Of a stretch of DNA of 43,955 nucleotides, positions 24,886 through 32,030 are shown piece by piece. This DNA is from Butyrivibrio sp. VCB2006 (lineage in GTDB: Bacteria > Bacillota > Clostridia > Lachnospirales > Lachnospiraceae): NCBI RefSeq assembly GCF_000420945.1, contig NZ_ATVX01000023.1:1-43955 (forward strand), written 5' to 3'. The notes under the pieces were generated by a model, which had not been told where the DNA came from, ran no database searches, and saw only the letters and a list, made by a program, of their open reading frames with translations. The position numbers and the translations under genes were made by a program. Each line of letters begins with the position of its first letter. Within the stretch, counting starts at the first letter, position 1.

Positions 24886-25485
24886 ATGCGTCGTCGCAGG
24901 AAAAAGAATACTTTATCATTCAGTCAGAAAAAGAAGATCATTACACCTAAGCTTATTCAGGAGATTTTTTCCTGGATAACGGTTACCATTGCCATGGTAG
25001 CTCTGGCAGGTGCTTTTGTATTTGCCTTTGGAATGCAGGTTAAGGTAATAGGTGATTCTATGGAACCATCTGCCTACAATGGACAGACTGTTCTGGTAAA
25101 CCGCCTTATATTCAAGATATTTGGACCCAAGACCGGGGATATAGTAGTTTTCTTGCCTAATGGAAATGTCAATTCTCACTATTATGTTAAAAGAGTAGTT
25201 GCAGGCCCCGGAGACAAAGTTCAGATTGTGGATGGGCTTTTGTATATAAATGGGCAGGTTCAGACTGAAGACCAGGATAAATATGATAAAATGGAAGATG
25301 CAGGAATTGCTTCCAATGAGATTAAGCTTAAAAGCGGTGAGTATTTTGTGCTTGGAGATAACAGGAACAGTAGTGAGGACTCTCGAAGTGCAAATATAGG
25401 TATTGTATCTACCGGAATGATGGTTGGAAAGGCCTGGTTTAAGATGGGACTTGATGACCATTCGGGTGGATTTATCATTAACTAA
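24886..25485 (+). CDS. lepB: Type I signal peptidase (first copy)
   Basis: A 199-residue membrane serine protease that cuts Sec signal peptides. A strongly basic N-terminus (MRRRRKK) is followed by one membrane anchor (about 31-50). The catalytic pair is Ser58 in IGDSMEPS and Lys102 in YYVKRVV. The structural box GDNRNSSEDSR is present. GGGGAG precedes the ATG. It lies between rplS and rbgA; a second, clearly different copy follows rbgA. The extended basic N-tail is not seen in the second copy. Confidence 0.95.
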   Translation: MRRRRKKNTLSFSQKKKIITPKLIQEIFSWITVTIAMVALAGAFVFAFGMQVKVIGDSMEPSAYNGQTVLVNRLIFKIFGPKTGDIVVFLPNGNVNSHYYVKRVVAGPGDKVQIVDGLLYINGQVQTEDQDKYDKMEDAGIASNEIKLKSGEYFVLGDNRNSSEDSRSANIGIVSTGMMVGKAWFKMGLDDHSGGFIIN

Positions 25486-25527
25486 TATTGATGAAGTAAT
25501 AGTGTTTATTTAGAAAGTGGTGATTTG

Positions 25528-26409
25528 ATGAATTATCAGTGGTACCCGGGTCATATGACCAAGGCTGTCAGAATGATGCAGGAGAATATTAAGCTTATTG
25601 ATATTATCATTGAGCTTACAGATGCCAGAATACCGGCAGCCGGAAGAAATCCAGACATTGATGAGCTTGGCAAGAATAAGTTCAGACTTATAATCCTTAA
25701 TAAAGCGGATCTTGCCGATCCTCAGGTTACTAAAGAGTGGAAGGAATACTACCAGAAGACAGGTGCGCTGGTAATGGAAATGAATTCCAAGACCGGAAAT
25801 GAAGCCGGTAAGGTTAAGGATATGGTAACCAAGGCATGTGCTGAGAAGATAGAGCGTGACAAGAAACGTGGAATAGTGGGAAGGCCTATAAGAGCTATGG
25901 TTGCCGGAATTCCTAATGTTGGTAAATCCACATTTATCAATAAGCTTGCAGGAAAGGCATCAGCCAAGACCGGTAATAAACCTGGCGTAACTAAGGGCAA
26001 ACAGTGGATTTCACTTGGCAAGAACATGCAGCTTCTTGATACTCCGGGTATTTTATGGCCTAAATTTGAAGATGAAGAAGTTGGACTTCATCTTGCGCTT
26101 ATTGGTTCCATGAACGATGAGAATCTTGATACTACGGAGCTTGCCTGCGAACTTATTAAAATCCTTAAAGAAGCATACCCAAAGGTGATAAACGAGAAGT
26201 ATAATATAAGTGAAGAGCAGATTGCAGAGCTTATGGAGGAACAGTATGCTACTCCTGCCAGTGCTGTATTATCTGCTATCGCTATCAATAGAAAATGTCT
26301 TGGACAGGGAGCTAAGCCTGATATGGATAGAGCGGCAGCGCTTCTTCTTGATGATTTCAGAAACGGAAGATTGGGTAAGCTTTCAATTGAACGTCCTTCT
26401 AAAGACTAA
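25528..26409 (+). CDS. rbgA: Ribosome biogenesis GTPase RbgA (YlqF)
   Basis: A 293-residue circularly permuted GTPase required for late 50S assembly (uL16 region). The motif order is G4 NKAD (58-61), then G1 GIPNVGKST (127-135), then G3 DTPG (about 171), which is the permuted pattern. The N-terminal WYPGHMTKA is diagnostic, and the C-terminal ANTAR-like helical domain is present. Start at ATG 25528 behind AAAGTGGTG; an adjacent TTG at 25525 is possible. Its position between two lepB copies and before rnhB matches the Firmicutes rplS-lepB-rbgA-rnhB order. Confidence 0.96.
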   Translation: MNYQWYPGHMTKAVRMMQENIKLIDIIIELTDARIPAAGRNPDIDELGKNKFRLIILNKADLADPQVTKEWKEYYQKTGALVMEMNSKTGNEAGKVKDMVTKACAEKIERDKKRGIVGRPIRAMVAGIPNVGKSTFINKLAGKASAKTGNKPGVTKGKQWISLGKNMQLLDTPGILWPKFEDEEVGLHLALIGSMNDENLDTTELACELIKILKEAYPKVINEKYNISEEQIAELMEEQYATPASAVLSAIAINRKCLGQGAKPDMDRAAALLLDDFRNGRLGKLSIERPSKD

Positions 26410-26443
26410 ATAAGTGCGTATGCACAGATAGGCTGGATTATTT

Positions 26444-26977
26444 ATGAACAAAGTATTGAAAGAAATATTTAGTACTATAATTTATCTTGGAGTTGTGTTC
26501 CTGCTTACATTCCTGTTTATTACGTTTGTAATGCAAAGGACAGAGGTAAGTGGCTCTTCAATGAATCCAACTCTTATTGACAAGGATTCTCTTTTGATTG
26601 AGAAGGTTTCCTATAGATTTGGTGATGCTAAGAGATTTGATATTATCGTTTTTCCATACAGATACGGTAACGACGAATTCTTTATCAAACGTGTCATTGG
26701 ATTGCCCGGTGAGACTGTAAGAATCGATACAGAAGGTAACATATATATTGACGAAGTTAAGCTTGATGAGCACTATGGCGCCGAGGTTATCCTTGATCCC
26801 GGAGTAGCTCTTGAGGGAGTTAAGCTTGGTCCGGACGAGTACTTTGTCATGGGAGATAACAGAAATCACAGTATGGACAGTAGGGATCCTTCTGTTGGTA
26901 ATATTAACAAGAAAGACATTTTGGGACATGCCTTCGTCAGAATATACCCATTTGATACTTTTGGGGGTATTAAATGA
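26444..26977 (+). CDS. lepB: Type I signal peptidase (second copy)
   Basis: A 177-residue signal peptidase with one membrane anchor (about 10-30), the catalytic serine Ser39 in VSGSSMNPTL and Lys82 in FFIKRVIGLPGE. The GDNRNHSMDSRDPSVG box is present. It is shorter than the copy at 24886 and lacks the basic N-tail. The two differ widely, so they are not a recent duplication and may have different substrates. Its stop overlaps the rnhB start (ATGATG). Confidence 0.94.
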   Translation: MNKVLKEIFSTIIYLGVVFLLTFLFITFVMQRTEVSGSSMNPTLIDKDSLLIEKVSYRFGDAKRFDIIVFPYRYGNDEFFIKRVIGLPGETVRIDTEGNIYIDEVKLDEHYGAEVILDPGVALEGVKLGPDEYFVMGDNRNHSMDSRDPSVGNINKKDILGHAFVRIYPFDTFGGIK

Positions 26978-27738
26978 TGGATGCTATAACACAGATAAAA
27001 GACCTACTTAAGTCTTCAGAGAATGAAGAACAGCTCACTGCTTTTATTGAAAGATTTGGGAGCGATGAGAGAGCTGGTGTTCAGAAGCTTGTAGAAAGTG
27101 CGGACAAAAAACTTGATCTTTTGCACAAGGAAATAGAACGTATTGAAGCCATGAAAAAATATGAGCGTGAAAACGCTTCATTGGGGCTTTTATGCGGAAT
27201 TGATGAGGTGGGGAGAGGACCACTTGCGGGTCCCGTTTATGCGGCTGCTGTTATTCTTCCTACAGACTGCAATATCTTATATCTAAATGATTCCAAGAAA
27301 TTATCCGAAAAAAAGAGAGAAGAGCTTTATGATGTCATCATGGAAAAGGCTGTTGCTGTAGGTATCGGATCAAACAGCTGTGAGAGAATTGATGAGATCA
27401 ATATTTTGCAGGCAACCTATGAAGCCATGACGAAGGCAGTAAAAAGTCTTTCCGTTAAGCCGGGAGGTCTTTTGATTGATGCTGTCCATATTCCTCAGCT
27501 GGAGGAGTACAAGCAGGTTTCTATTATTAAAGGTGATGCCAAGAGTGTTTCTATCGCTGCTGCCAGCATTGTTGCCAAGGTTACCAGGGATAGGATCATG
27601 AAGGACTATGCCAAAGAGTATCCACAGTATGGCTTTGATTCCAATAAGGGATACGGTAGCGCAGATCATATCGCTGCTCTTAAAAAGTATGGGCCTTGCC
27701 CGATTCACCGCAGATCTTTTATAGGTAATTTTGTATGA
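26974..27738 (+). CDS. rnhB: Ribonuclease HII
   Basis: A 254-residue enzyme that nicks RNA in RNA-DNA hybrids, including single ribonucleotides in DNA. The catalytic carboxylates are in CGIDEVGRGPLAGPVYAAAV (from about residue 74), with NDSKKLSEKKRE following and the later aspartate in LLIDAVHIP. About 70 helical residues precede the catalytic core, as in the long Firmicutes form. The start overlaps the lepB stop, and GGGGGT precedes it. The stop overlaps the next ATG. Confidence 0.96.
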   Translation: MMDAITQIKDLLKSSENEEQLTAFIERFGSDERAGVQKLVESADKKLDLLHKEIERIEAMKKYERENASLGLLCGIDEVGRGPLAGPVYAAAVILPTDCNILYLNDSKKLSEKKREELYDVIMEKAVAVGIGSNSCERIDEINILQATYEAMTKAVKSLSVKPGGLLIDAVHIPQLEEYKQVSIIKGDAKSVSIAAASIVAKVTRDRIMKDYAKEYPQYGFDSNKGYGSADHIAALKKYGPCPIHRRSFIGNFV

Positions 27739-29579
27739 GTAATATTTCAGGCATAACCGGATCTGGTAATAGTATAGTCATCGATGGAAGGGAACAGACA
27801 AATGTTCCTTCTAAGGAGGCGCCCATTGAAATCAAGAATGGGTCTACTTTATCAGGTAAGGTTTTGTCTGTTACAGATAGTGAAGGGGAGCGGATTGCCA
27901 ATATCGATATTGGAAACGCTACTATTTCTGCCAAGCTTTCCGAGGGAATGGGACTCAAGGAAGGCCAGGTCTTAAATTTCGCTGTTAGAGGAAGCGGTGC
28001 AAATGGAATTACAATAACGCCGCTTCTGGAGAATACATCTATTTATCAGAGCACCATGAAGGCTCTGTCTGCTGCAGGTCTCGAAATCACAAATGACAAT
28101 TTGCAGATGGTAAAAGAGATGATGGAAGCCGGACTTCCAATTGATAAGTCATCTCTTCTTGAAATGAGTAAAAATCTCAACACATATTCTGATACAAGCG
28201 TTTCTACACTTGTAGAGATGAAAAGTCTCAATATTCCAATTAATGAAAATAACATAGAGCAGTATTCAAGCTATAAGAACTATGAGCATCAGGTAACCAT
28301 GGAAATGACTCAGATCATGGATGAATTACCGAATGCCTTCAACACGCTGATGGAGAGCGGAAATACTACTGCTGCAGTAAATTTATATGGAGAAGTACTG
28401 AAAGCCTTTGCTGAGGGAGCTGAAATATCTGCCAGCGTAAACCCTGAAATTGTTAATCCGGAAGCTGCCAATACTGAAGCTTTAAAAGGCGATGCCACTA
28501 ATATGGGATTAGTTAGCCCTGAAGCAGCAGATACAGAACTATTAAATTCTGAAACAATAAAATCCGAAATCACAAATTCAGGCATTGTTAATTCTGATTC
28601 TGCAAGTGCCGAAGCTTTCGTGCAAGCGTCTGAAGAAAATGTGGCTGACGGAAATCCTGTTTTGTCTGGCGAAGTGCAGAAAGGCTTGCCAAATGAAGGG
28701 GCTGCTCAAAATGTAGTTAATCAGAATTCTGAAGATAAAAACGCTCAGGCTAATATCAAGTTTTCAACTAATTTTGTAAATAACCTGGAAAATATAGGCA
28801 TTTCAGAGAAGACAATACAGAATCTTATAAAAGAGACTGGTTCGGGAAGCCTTGATGTTCAGAAAATGCTTTTTAAAGAGCTTGCAGGGGCCTTTGAAAA
28901 TGCGGATTTATCTAATCCTGTTGAAATGGCCTCCTGGAAAAAGCTCTTTTCCTCAGATGAGTATAATAAGCTCCAAAAGGAGAATATAACTAATCAGTGG
29001 CTGCTTAAGCCGGGAGATGTGGAGAAAAAGGAGAATATCGATAACCTTTACCAAAGACTTGGCGTTCAGGCTAAGGCTCTTGCGGAGACAATATCGAACA
29101 CCCTGGGCTCTGAATCAAAGCTTGCTCAGTCAGCCAACAACCTTAGCAATAACCTGGATTTTATGAACCAGCTTAATCAGATGTTTCAGTATATTCAGTT
29201 GCCTCTTCAGATGACTGGCCAAAATGCCAATGGCGATCTGTATGTTTACAGGAACAAAAATAAGAAAATGAGCGAAGACGGATCGGTTAGCGCCATTCTT
29301 CATCTTGATATGGAGAGCCTGGGACCTGTTGACGTTTACGTTAAACTCAAGGATACAAAGGTTACAACAAACTTTTATGTTGCGGATGATTCTGTTATTG
29401 AACTTATAAATGACAATATTCACATCCTTCATGAAAGGCTTGAAAAGCGCGGCTATTCAATGCAGGCAAATCTTATGCTCCATTCGGATAAAGGCGGAGA
29501 AAATGATGCGGTTGACGAACTGCTGGCTGTATCAAGGACACCTCTTTTATCTACAACTGCGTTTGATGCGAGGGCATAA
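27735..29579 (+). CDS. FliK-like protein with flagellar hook-length control C-terminal domain
   Basis: A 614-residue protein. Residues 1-230 are mainly helical. About 231-330 is a low-complexity linker rich in Glu, Ala, Asn and Ser with loose repeats such as NPEIVNPEAANTEAL. Residues about 500-584 match the FliK Flg_hook domain pattern: LHLDMESLGPVDVYVKLKD, then a helix INDNIHILHERLEKRGYSM ending in a strand. In flagella this domain contacts FlhB and switches export specificity. No flagellar gene is near. The ATG overlaps the rnhB stop. B. subtilis has an uncharacterised gene pair, ylqG-ylqH, at this same place, so this is probably its ylqG counterpart. Confidence 0.75.
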   Translation: MSNISGITGSGNSIVIDGREQTNVPSKEAPIEIKNGSTLSGKVLSVTDSEGERIANIDIGNATISAKLSEGMGLKEGQVLNFAVRGSGANGITITPLLENTSIYQSTMKALSAAGLEITNDNLQMVKEMMEAGLPIDKSSLLEMSKNLNTYSDTSVSTLVEMKSLNIPINENNIEQYSSYKNYEHQVTMEMTQIMDELPNAFNTLMESGNTTAAVNLYGEVLKAFAEGAEISASVNPEIVNPEAANTEALKGDATNMGLVSPEAADTELLNSETIKSEITNSGIVNSDSASAEAFVQASEENVADGNPVLSGEVQKGLPNEGAAQNVVNQNSEDKNAQANIKFSTNFVNNLENIGISEKTIQNLIKETGSGSLDVQKMLFKELAGAFENADLSNPVEMASWKKLFSSDEYNKLQKENITNQWLLKPGDVEKKENIDNLYQRLGVQAKALAETISNTLGSESKLAQSANNLSNNLDFMNQLNQMFQYIQLPLQMTGQNANGDLYVYRNKNKKMSEDGSVSAILHLDMESLGPVDVYVKLKDTKVTTNFYVADDSVIELINDNIHILHERLEKRGYSMQANLMLHSDKGGENDAVDELLAVSRTPLLSTTAFDARA

Positions 29580-29581
29580 AT

Positions 29582-29881
29582 ATGGCAGATTCAGGACAAA
29601 AAGAAAAAATAAAGACCGCGGTTGCCCTTGGCTATGATCCTAATGAAGATGGGGCACCAAGAGTTATAGCTTCCGGAAAAGGCGCTTTGGCGGAAAAAAT
29701 CATTGAACAGGCCAAAGATAACAAAATTCCTGTTCATGAGGATGACAAGCTGGCTGATACTTTGTCCAGACTTGAAATTGGGGAAATGATTCCTCCGGAG
29801 CTGTACGAAGTTGTTGCTGAAATCCTTGTTTTTGTTGATGCTATGGATAAAATCAAGGCCAAGGATAAGAGCAGAAAATAA
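29582..29881 (+). CDS. Stand-alone FlhB C-terminal-domain protein (YlqH-like)
   Basis: A 99-residue soluble protein. TAVALGYDPNEDGAPRVIAS and KLADTLSRLEIGEMIPPELY match the cytoplasmic C-terminal part of FlhB/YscU export gate proteins. It aligns to the region just after the NPTH autocleavage site: AVAL is kept, but Asn-Pro-Thr-His is absent. It thus corresponds to the already cleaved FlhB fragment and has no membrane part. It starts two bases after the FliK-like stop, so the two are one unit. B. subtilis YlqH is the likely counterpart. Function outside flagella is unknown. Confidence 0.88.
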   Translation: MADSGQKEKIKTAVALGYDPNEDGAPRVIASGKGALAEKIIEQAKDNKIPVHEDDKLADTLSRLEIGEMIPPELYEVVAEILVFVDAMDKIKAKDKSRK

Positions 29882-29897
29882 AGAAAATAAAACAATA

Positions 29898-29925
29898 ATA
29901 GACAAATGGATTTCTATGTGATAAT
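29898..29925 (+). promoter_or_regulatory. Candidate promoter of yraN-pgeF
   Basis: TAGACA (29898-29903), a 16-base spacer and GATAAT (29920-29925) with an upstream TG (29917-29918) forming an extended -10. A loose hairpin AAATGGA/TCCATTT (29904-29910/29928-29934) surrounds the -10 box. Confidence 0.45.
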
Positions 29926-29962
29926 ATTCCATTTATGTTTTTTATAGATGGGAATTACATAG

Positions 29963-30328
29963 ATGAATAAACGACAGGTGGGAGATTACTACGAGAATCT
30001 GGCCTGTAGTTATCTTCAAAAGTGCGGCGCAAGGATAATCGATAGAAACTATCGGGCTCTTCGCGGAGAGATAGATATCATCGCCTGGGATGATAAATAT
30101 CTGTGCTTTATAGAAGTTAAATACAGGAAAGATAAAAGGTTCGGCGCTCCTGAGGCAGCCGTCACAATTTCTAAACAAAGACAAATCTGTAAGCTTTCCA
30201 AGCTTTATCTTTATTCCAAGAATAAATCCATTGATTTTCCAATTAGATATGATGTTATAGCAATTACTGATGATGATAATATTCCTGTAATCAGATGGCA
30301 TAAGAACGCATTTGATTATATAGGATAA
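29963..30328 (+). CDS. yraN: YraN/UPF0102 family nuclease-like protein
   Basis: A 121-residue protein with a restriction-endonuclease-like fold signature: RALRGEIDIIAWDDKYLCFIEVKYRK holds Glu36, Asp38 and the E-x-K pair Glu51/Lys53. Length and motif spacing are those of UPF0102. The family lies near rnhB in many bacteria; its biological role is unclear, with a Holliday-junction-type nuclease role proposed from fold only. It is followed by pgeF 16 bases later. Confidence 0.93.
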   Translation: MNKRQVGDYYENLACSYLQKCGARIIDRNYRALRGEIDIIAWDDKYLCFIEVKYRKDKRFGAPEAAVTISKQRQICKLSKLYLYSKNKSIDFPIRYDVIAITDDDNIPVIRWHKNAFDYIG

Positions 30329-30344
30329 CCATGGGAGAAATGCG

Positions 30345-31211
30345 ATGAACAATATTAAGATTAAAAGATGTGGGGAAAAGAAAGTACTGAATCTAAGAGA
30401 GAAAAACGGTGTTTACTACTTTGTTTTTCCAAAGCTTGAGGAACTTGGGATTGTTGACCATCTCTTCAGCACAAGGCTGGGCGGTGTCAGCAAGGGCTGC
30501 TATAGTACCATGAACCTCAGCTATACAAGAGGCGATGAAAAGGAAGCTGTGGATGAGAACTATATGAGAATATCAGAGGTTATGGGGCACGGCCATAAGC
30601 TAGATGATTTTGTTTCCACTTTCCAGACTCATACAACAAATATTAGGGTTGTTACTAAGGAAGACAGAGGGAAAGGACCGCAGCGCCCAAGGGATTATAT
30701 GGACATAGACGGCCTTATAACCAATGTGCCGGGAATTATCTTGTCCACATTTCATGCGGATTGCCCGCCGGTGTACTTTGTAGATCCTATCCATAAAGCA
30801 ATTGGACTTTCTCATTCCGGATGGAAGGGCACTAAGGGCAAAATTTCAGCAAGGACAATAGATGAGATGCATGCAAATTACGGAACAGAGGCCAGTGACC
30901 TATACTGTGCCATAGGACCATCTATTTGTGGGCCCTGTTATGAAATCGGAGAGGATGTGGCGGAGCAGTTTGCTGAAAGCTTCTCAAGAAAAGAACTGGA
31001 GGAAAAAGGAATTCTGATTCCTTACCCTGGCGGTAAATATAGATTATATCTGTGGAATGCAATAAAACAGACTCTTTTGGAAAAAGGAGTAAAAGAAGAA
31101 AACATTTTTGTAACTGATGTATGTACTAAATGTAATTCCGATATTTTGTTCTCCCATAGAATGCAGCACGAAGAACGCGGTAATTTAGCGGCATTTTTGA
31201 GCCTTAAATGA
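30345..31211 (+). CDS. pgeF: PgeF/YlmD-type laccase-domain protein (purine nucleoside enzyme)
   Basis: A 288-residue CNF1/YfiH-like protein. Probable zinc ligands are His96 in FQTHTTN, Cys140 in HADCPPV and His157 in LSHSGWKG, the usual His-Cys-His set. IGPSICGPCYEIGEDV is the other family signature. Members have been shown to phosphorolyse or deaminate purine nucleosides, and E. coli PgeF edits a misincorporated peptidoglycan residue, so the physiological role here is open. GGGAG lies before the ATG. The first 20 residues are an extra basic stretch. Confidence 0.9.
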   Translation: MNNIKIKRCGEKKVLNLREKNGVYYFVFPKLEELGIVDHLFSTRLGGVSKGCYSTMNLSYTRGDEKEAVDENYMRISEVMGHGHKLDDFVSTFQTHTTNIRVVTKEDRGKGPQRPRDYMDIDGLITNVPGIILSTFHADCPPVYFVDPIHKAIGLSHSGWKGTKGKISARTIDEMHANYGTEASDLYCAIGPSICGPCYEIGEDVAEQFAESFSRKELEEKGILIPYPGGKYRLYLWNAIKQTLLEKGVKEENIFVTDVCTKCNSDILFSHRMQHEERGNLAAFLSLK

Positions 31212-31236
31212 ATAGCATAAACGTAATAACGTTAAT

Positions 31237-31290
31237 TTCTTAAGAAAACAGGCAAAAAAATTAATAAATTTCGATGGTAAATCTTAAGAA
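31237..31290. promoter_or_regulatory. Paired CTTAAG palindromes upstream of the response regulator
   Basis: TTCTTAAGAA (31237-31246) is a perfect palindrome, and ATCTTAAGAA (31281-31290) nearly repeats it 44 bases later, about four DNA turns. A further inverted repeat AACGT-AATA-ACGTT lies at 31220-31233. These are plausible binding sites for the response regulator itself. I could not pick a convincing promoter here. Confidence 0.45.
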
Positions 31291-31332
31291 TTTACTGATT
31301 TAATTAATTTAGAGTTGTTAAAGGTGGTTAAT

Positions 31333-32028
31333 ATGGAAAATATTCTTGTGTGTGATGACGATAGGAGCATAGTAGACGCGATTGAGATATATCTGGAGGA
31401 AGAAGGTTATAGAGTATTCAGAGCCTATGATGGTGTTGAGGCTTTGGAGATTCTCAAACAGGCCAGAATTCAGCTCGCAATCGTGGATATTATGATGCCC
31501 AGAATGGATGGTATAAGGCTTGTTAAGGAGCTTAGAAGATTCAGTACTATACCTGTTATCTTTCTTTCCGCTAAATCCGAGGATTCGGATAAAATCCTTG
31601 GTCTTAACATAGGCGCAGATGACTATATCACTAAGCCTTTTAATCCACTTGAGCTTATGGCCAGAGTCAAGTCTAATCTTCGCAGATATACTACACTTGG
31701 ATCAGAGGTTATCAATGATAATGTTTACTCTGTGGGTGGTCTTGTAATTGATGATAATTCCAAGGAATGCTTTGTCTTTGGCGAGAATATCAAGCTTACT
31801 CCGGTAGAATACAATATCCTATGTTTCCTGGTTAAGAACAAAGGCAAGGTATATTCCATTGAACAGATTTATGAGCATATATGGCATGAATCAACCGGTG
31901 GAAGATCAGATAACACCATTGCGGTTCACATCAGACACATTAGGGAAAAAATAGAGATCAACCCCAAGGATCCCAAATTCTTAAAGGTTGTATGGGGAGT
32001 TGGTTACAAAATCGAGGATGAGGTTTAA
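31333..32028 (+). CDS. OmpR/PhoB-type response regulator
   Basis: A 231-residue two-component regulator. The receiver domain (1-118) has the acidic pocket CDDD (7-10), the phosphoacceptor Asp52 in AIVDIMMPRMDG and the conserved lysine in ITKPFNP. The C-terminal winged helix (about 130-230) is of the OmpR type, ending VWGVGYKIED. Start at ATG 31333 behind AAAGGTGG; the longer TTG start at 31315 is less likely. The histidine kinase follows two bases after the stop. It probably binds the CTTAAG palindromes in its own upstream region. Confidence 0.94.
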   Translation: MENILVCDDDRSIVDAIEIYLEEEGYRVFRAYDGVEALEILKQARIQLAIVDIMMPRMDGIRLVKELRRFSTIPVIFLSAKSEDSDKILGLNIGADDYITKPFNPLELMARVKSNLRRYTTLGSEVINDNVYSVGGLVIDDNSKECFVFGENIKLTPVEYNILCFLVKNKGKVYSIEQIYEHIWHESTGGRSDNTIAVHIRHIREKIEINPKDPKFLKVVWGVGYKIEDEV

Positions 32029-32030
32029 AA

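Noticed and set aside
24916..25461. Minus-strand open frame covering the first lepB
   Set aside because: The plus-strand gene has all catalytic motifs; the minus frame has none.
28425..28725. Tandem repeat array or phase-variable tract in the FliK-like gene
   Set aside because: The repeats are imperfect at DNA level, with no simple unit that could slip.
29582..29650. Autocleavage site in the FlhB-like protein
   Set aside because: DPNE near the N-terminus resembles the later YDP element of FlhB, not the NPTH site, which is absent.
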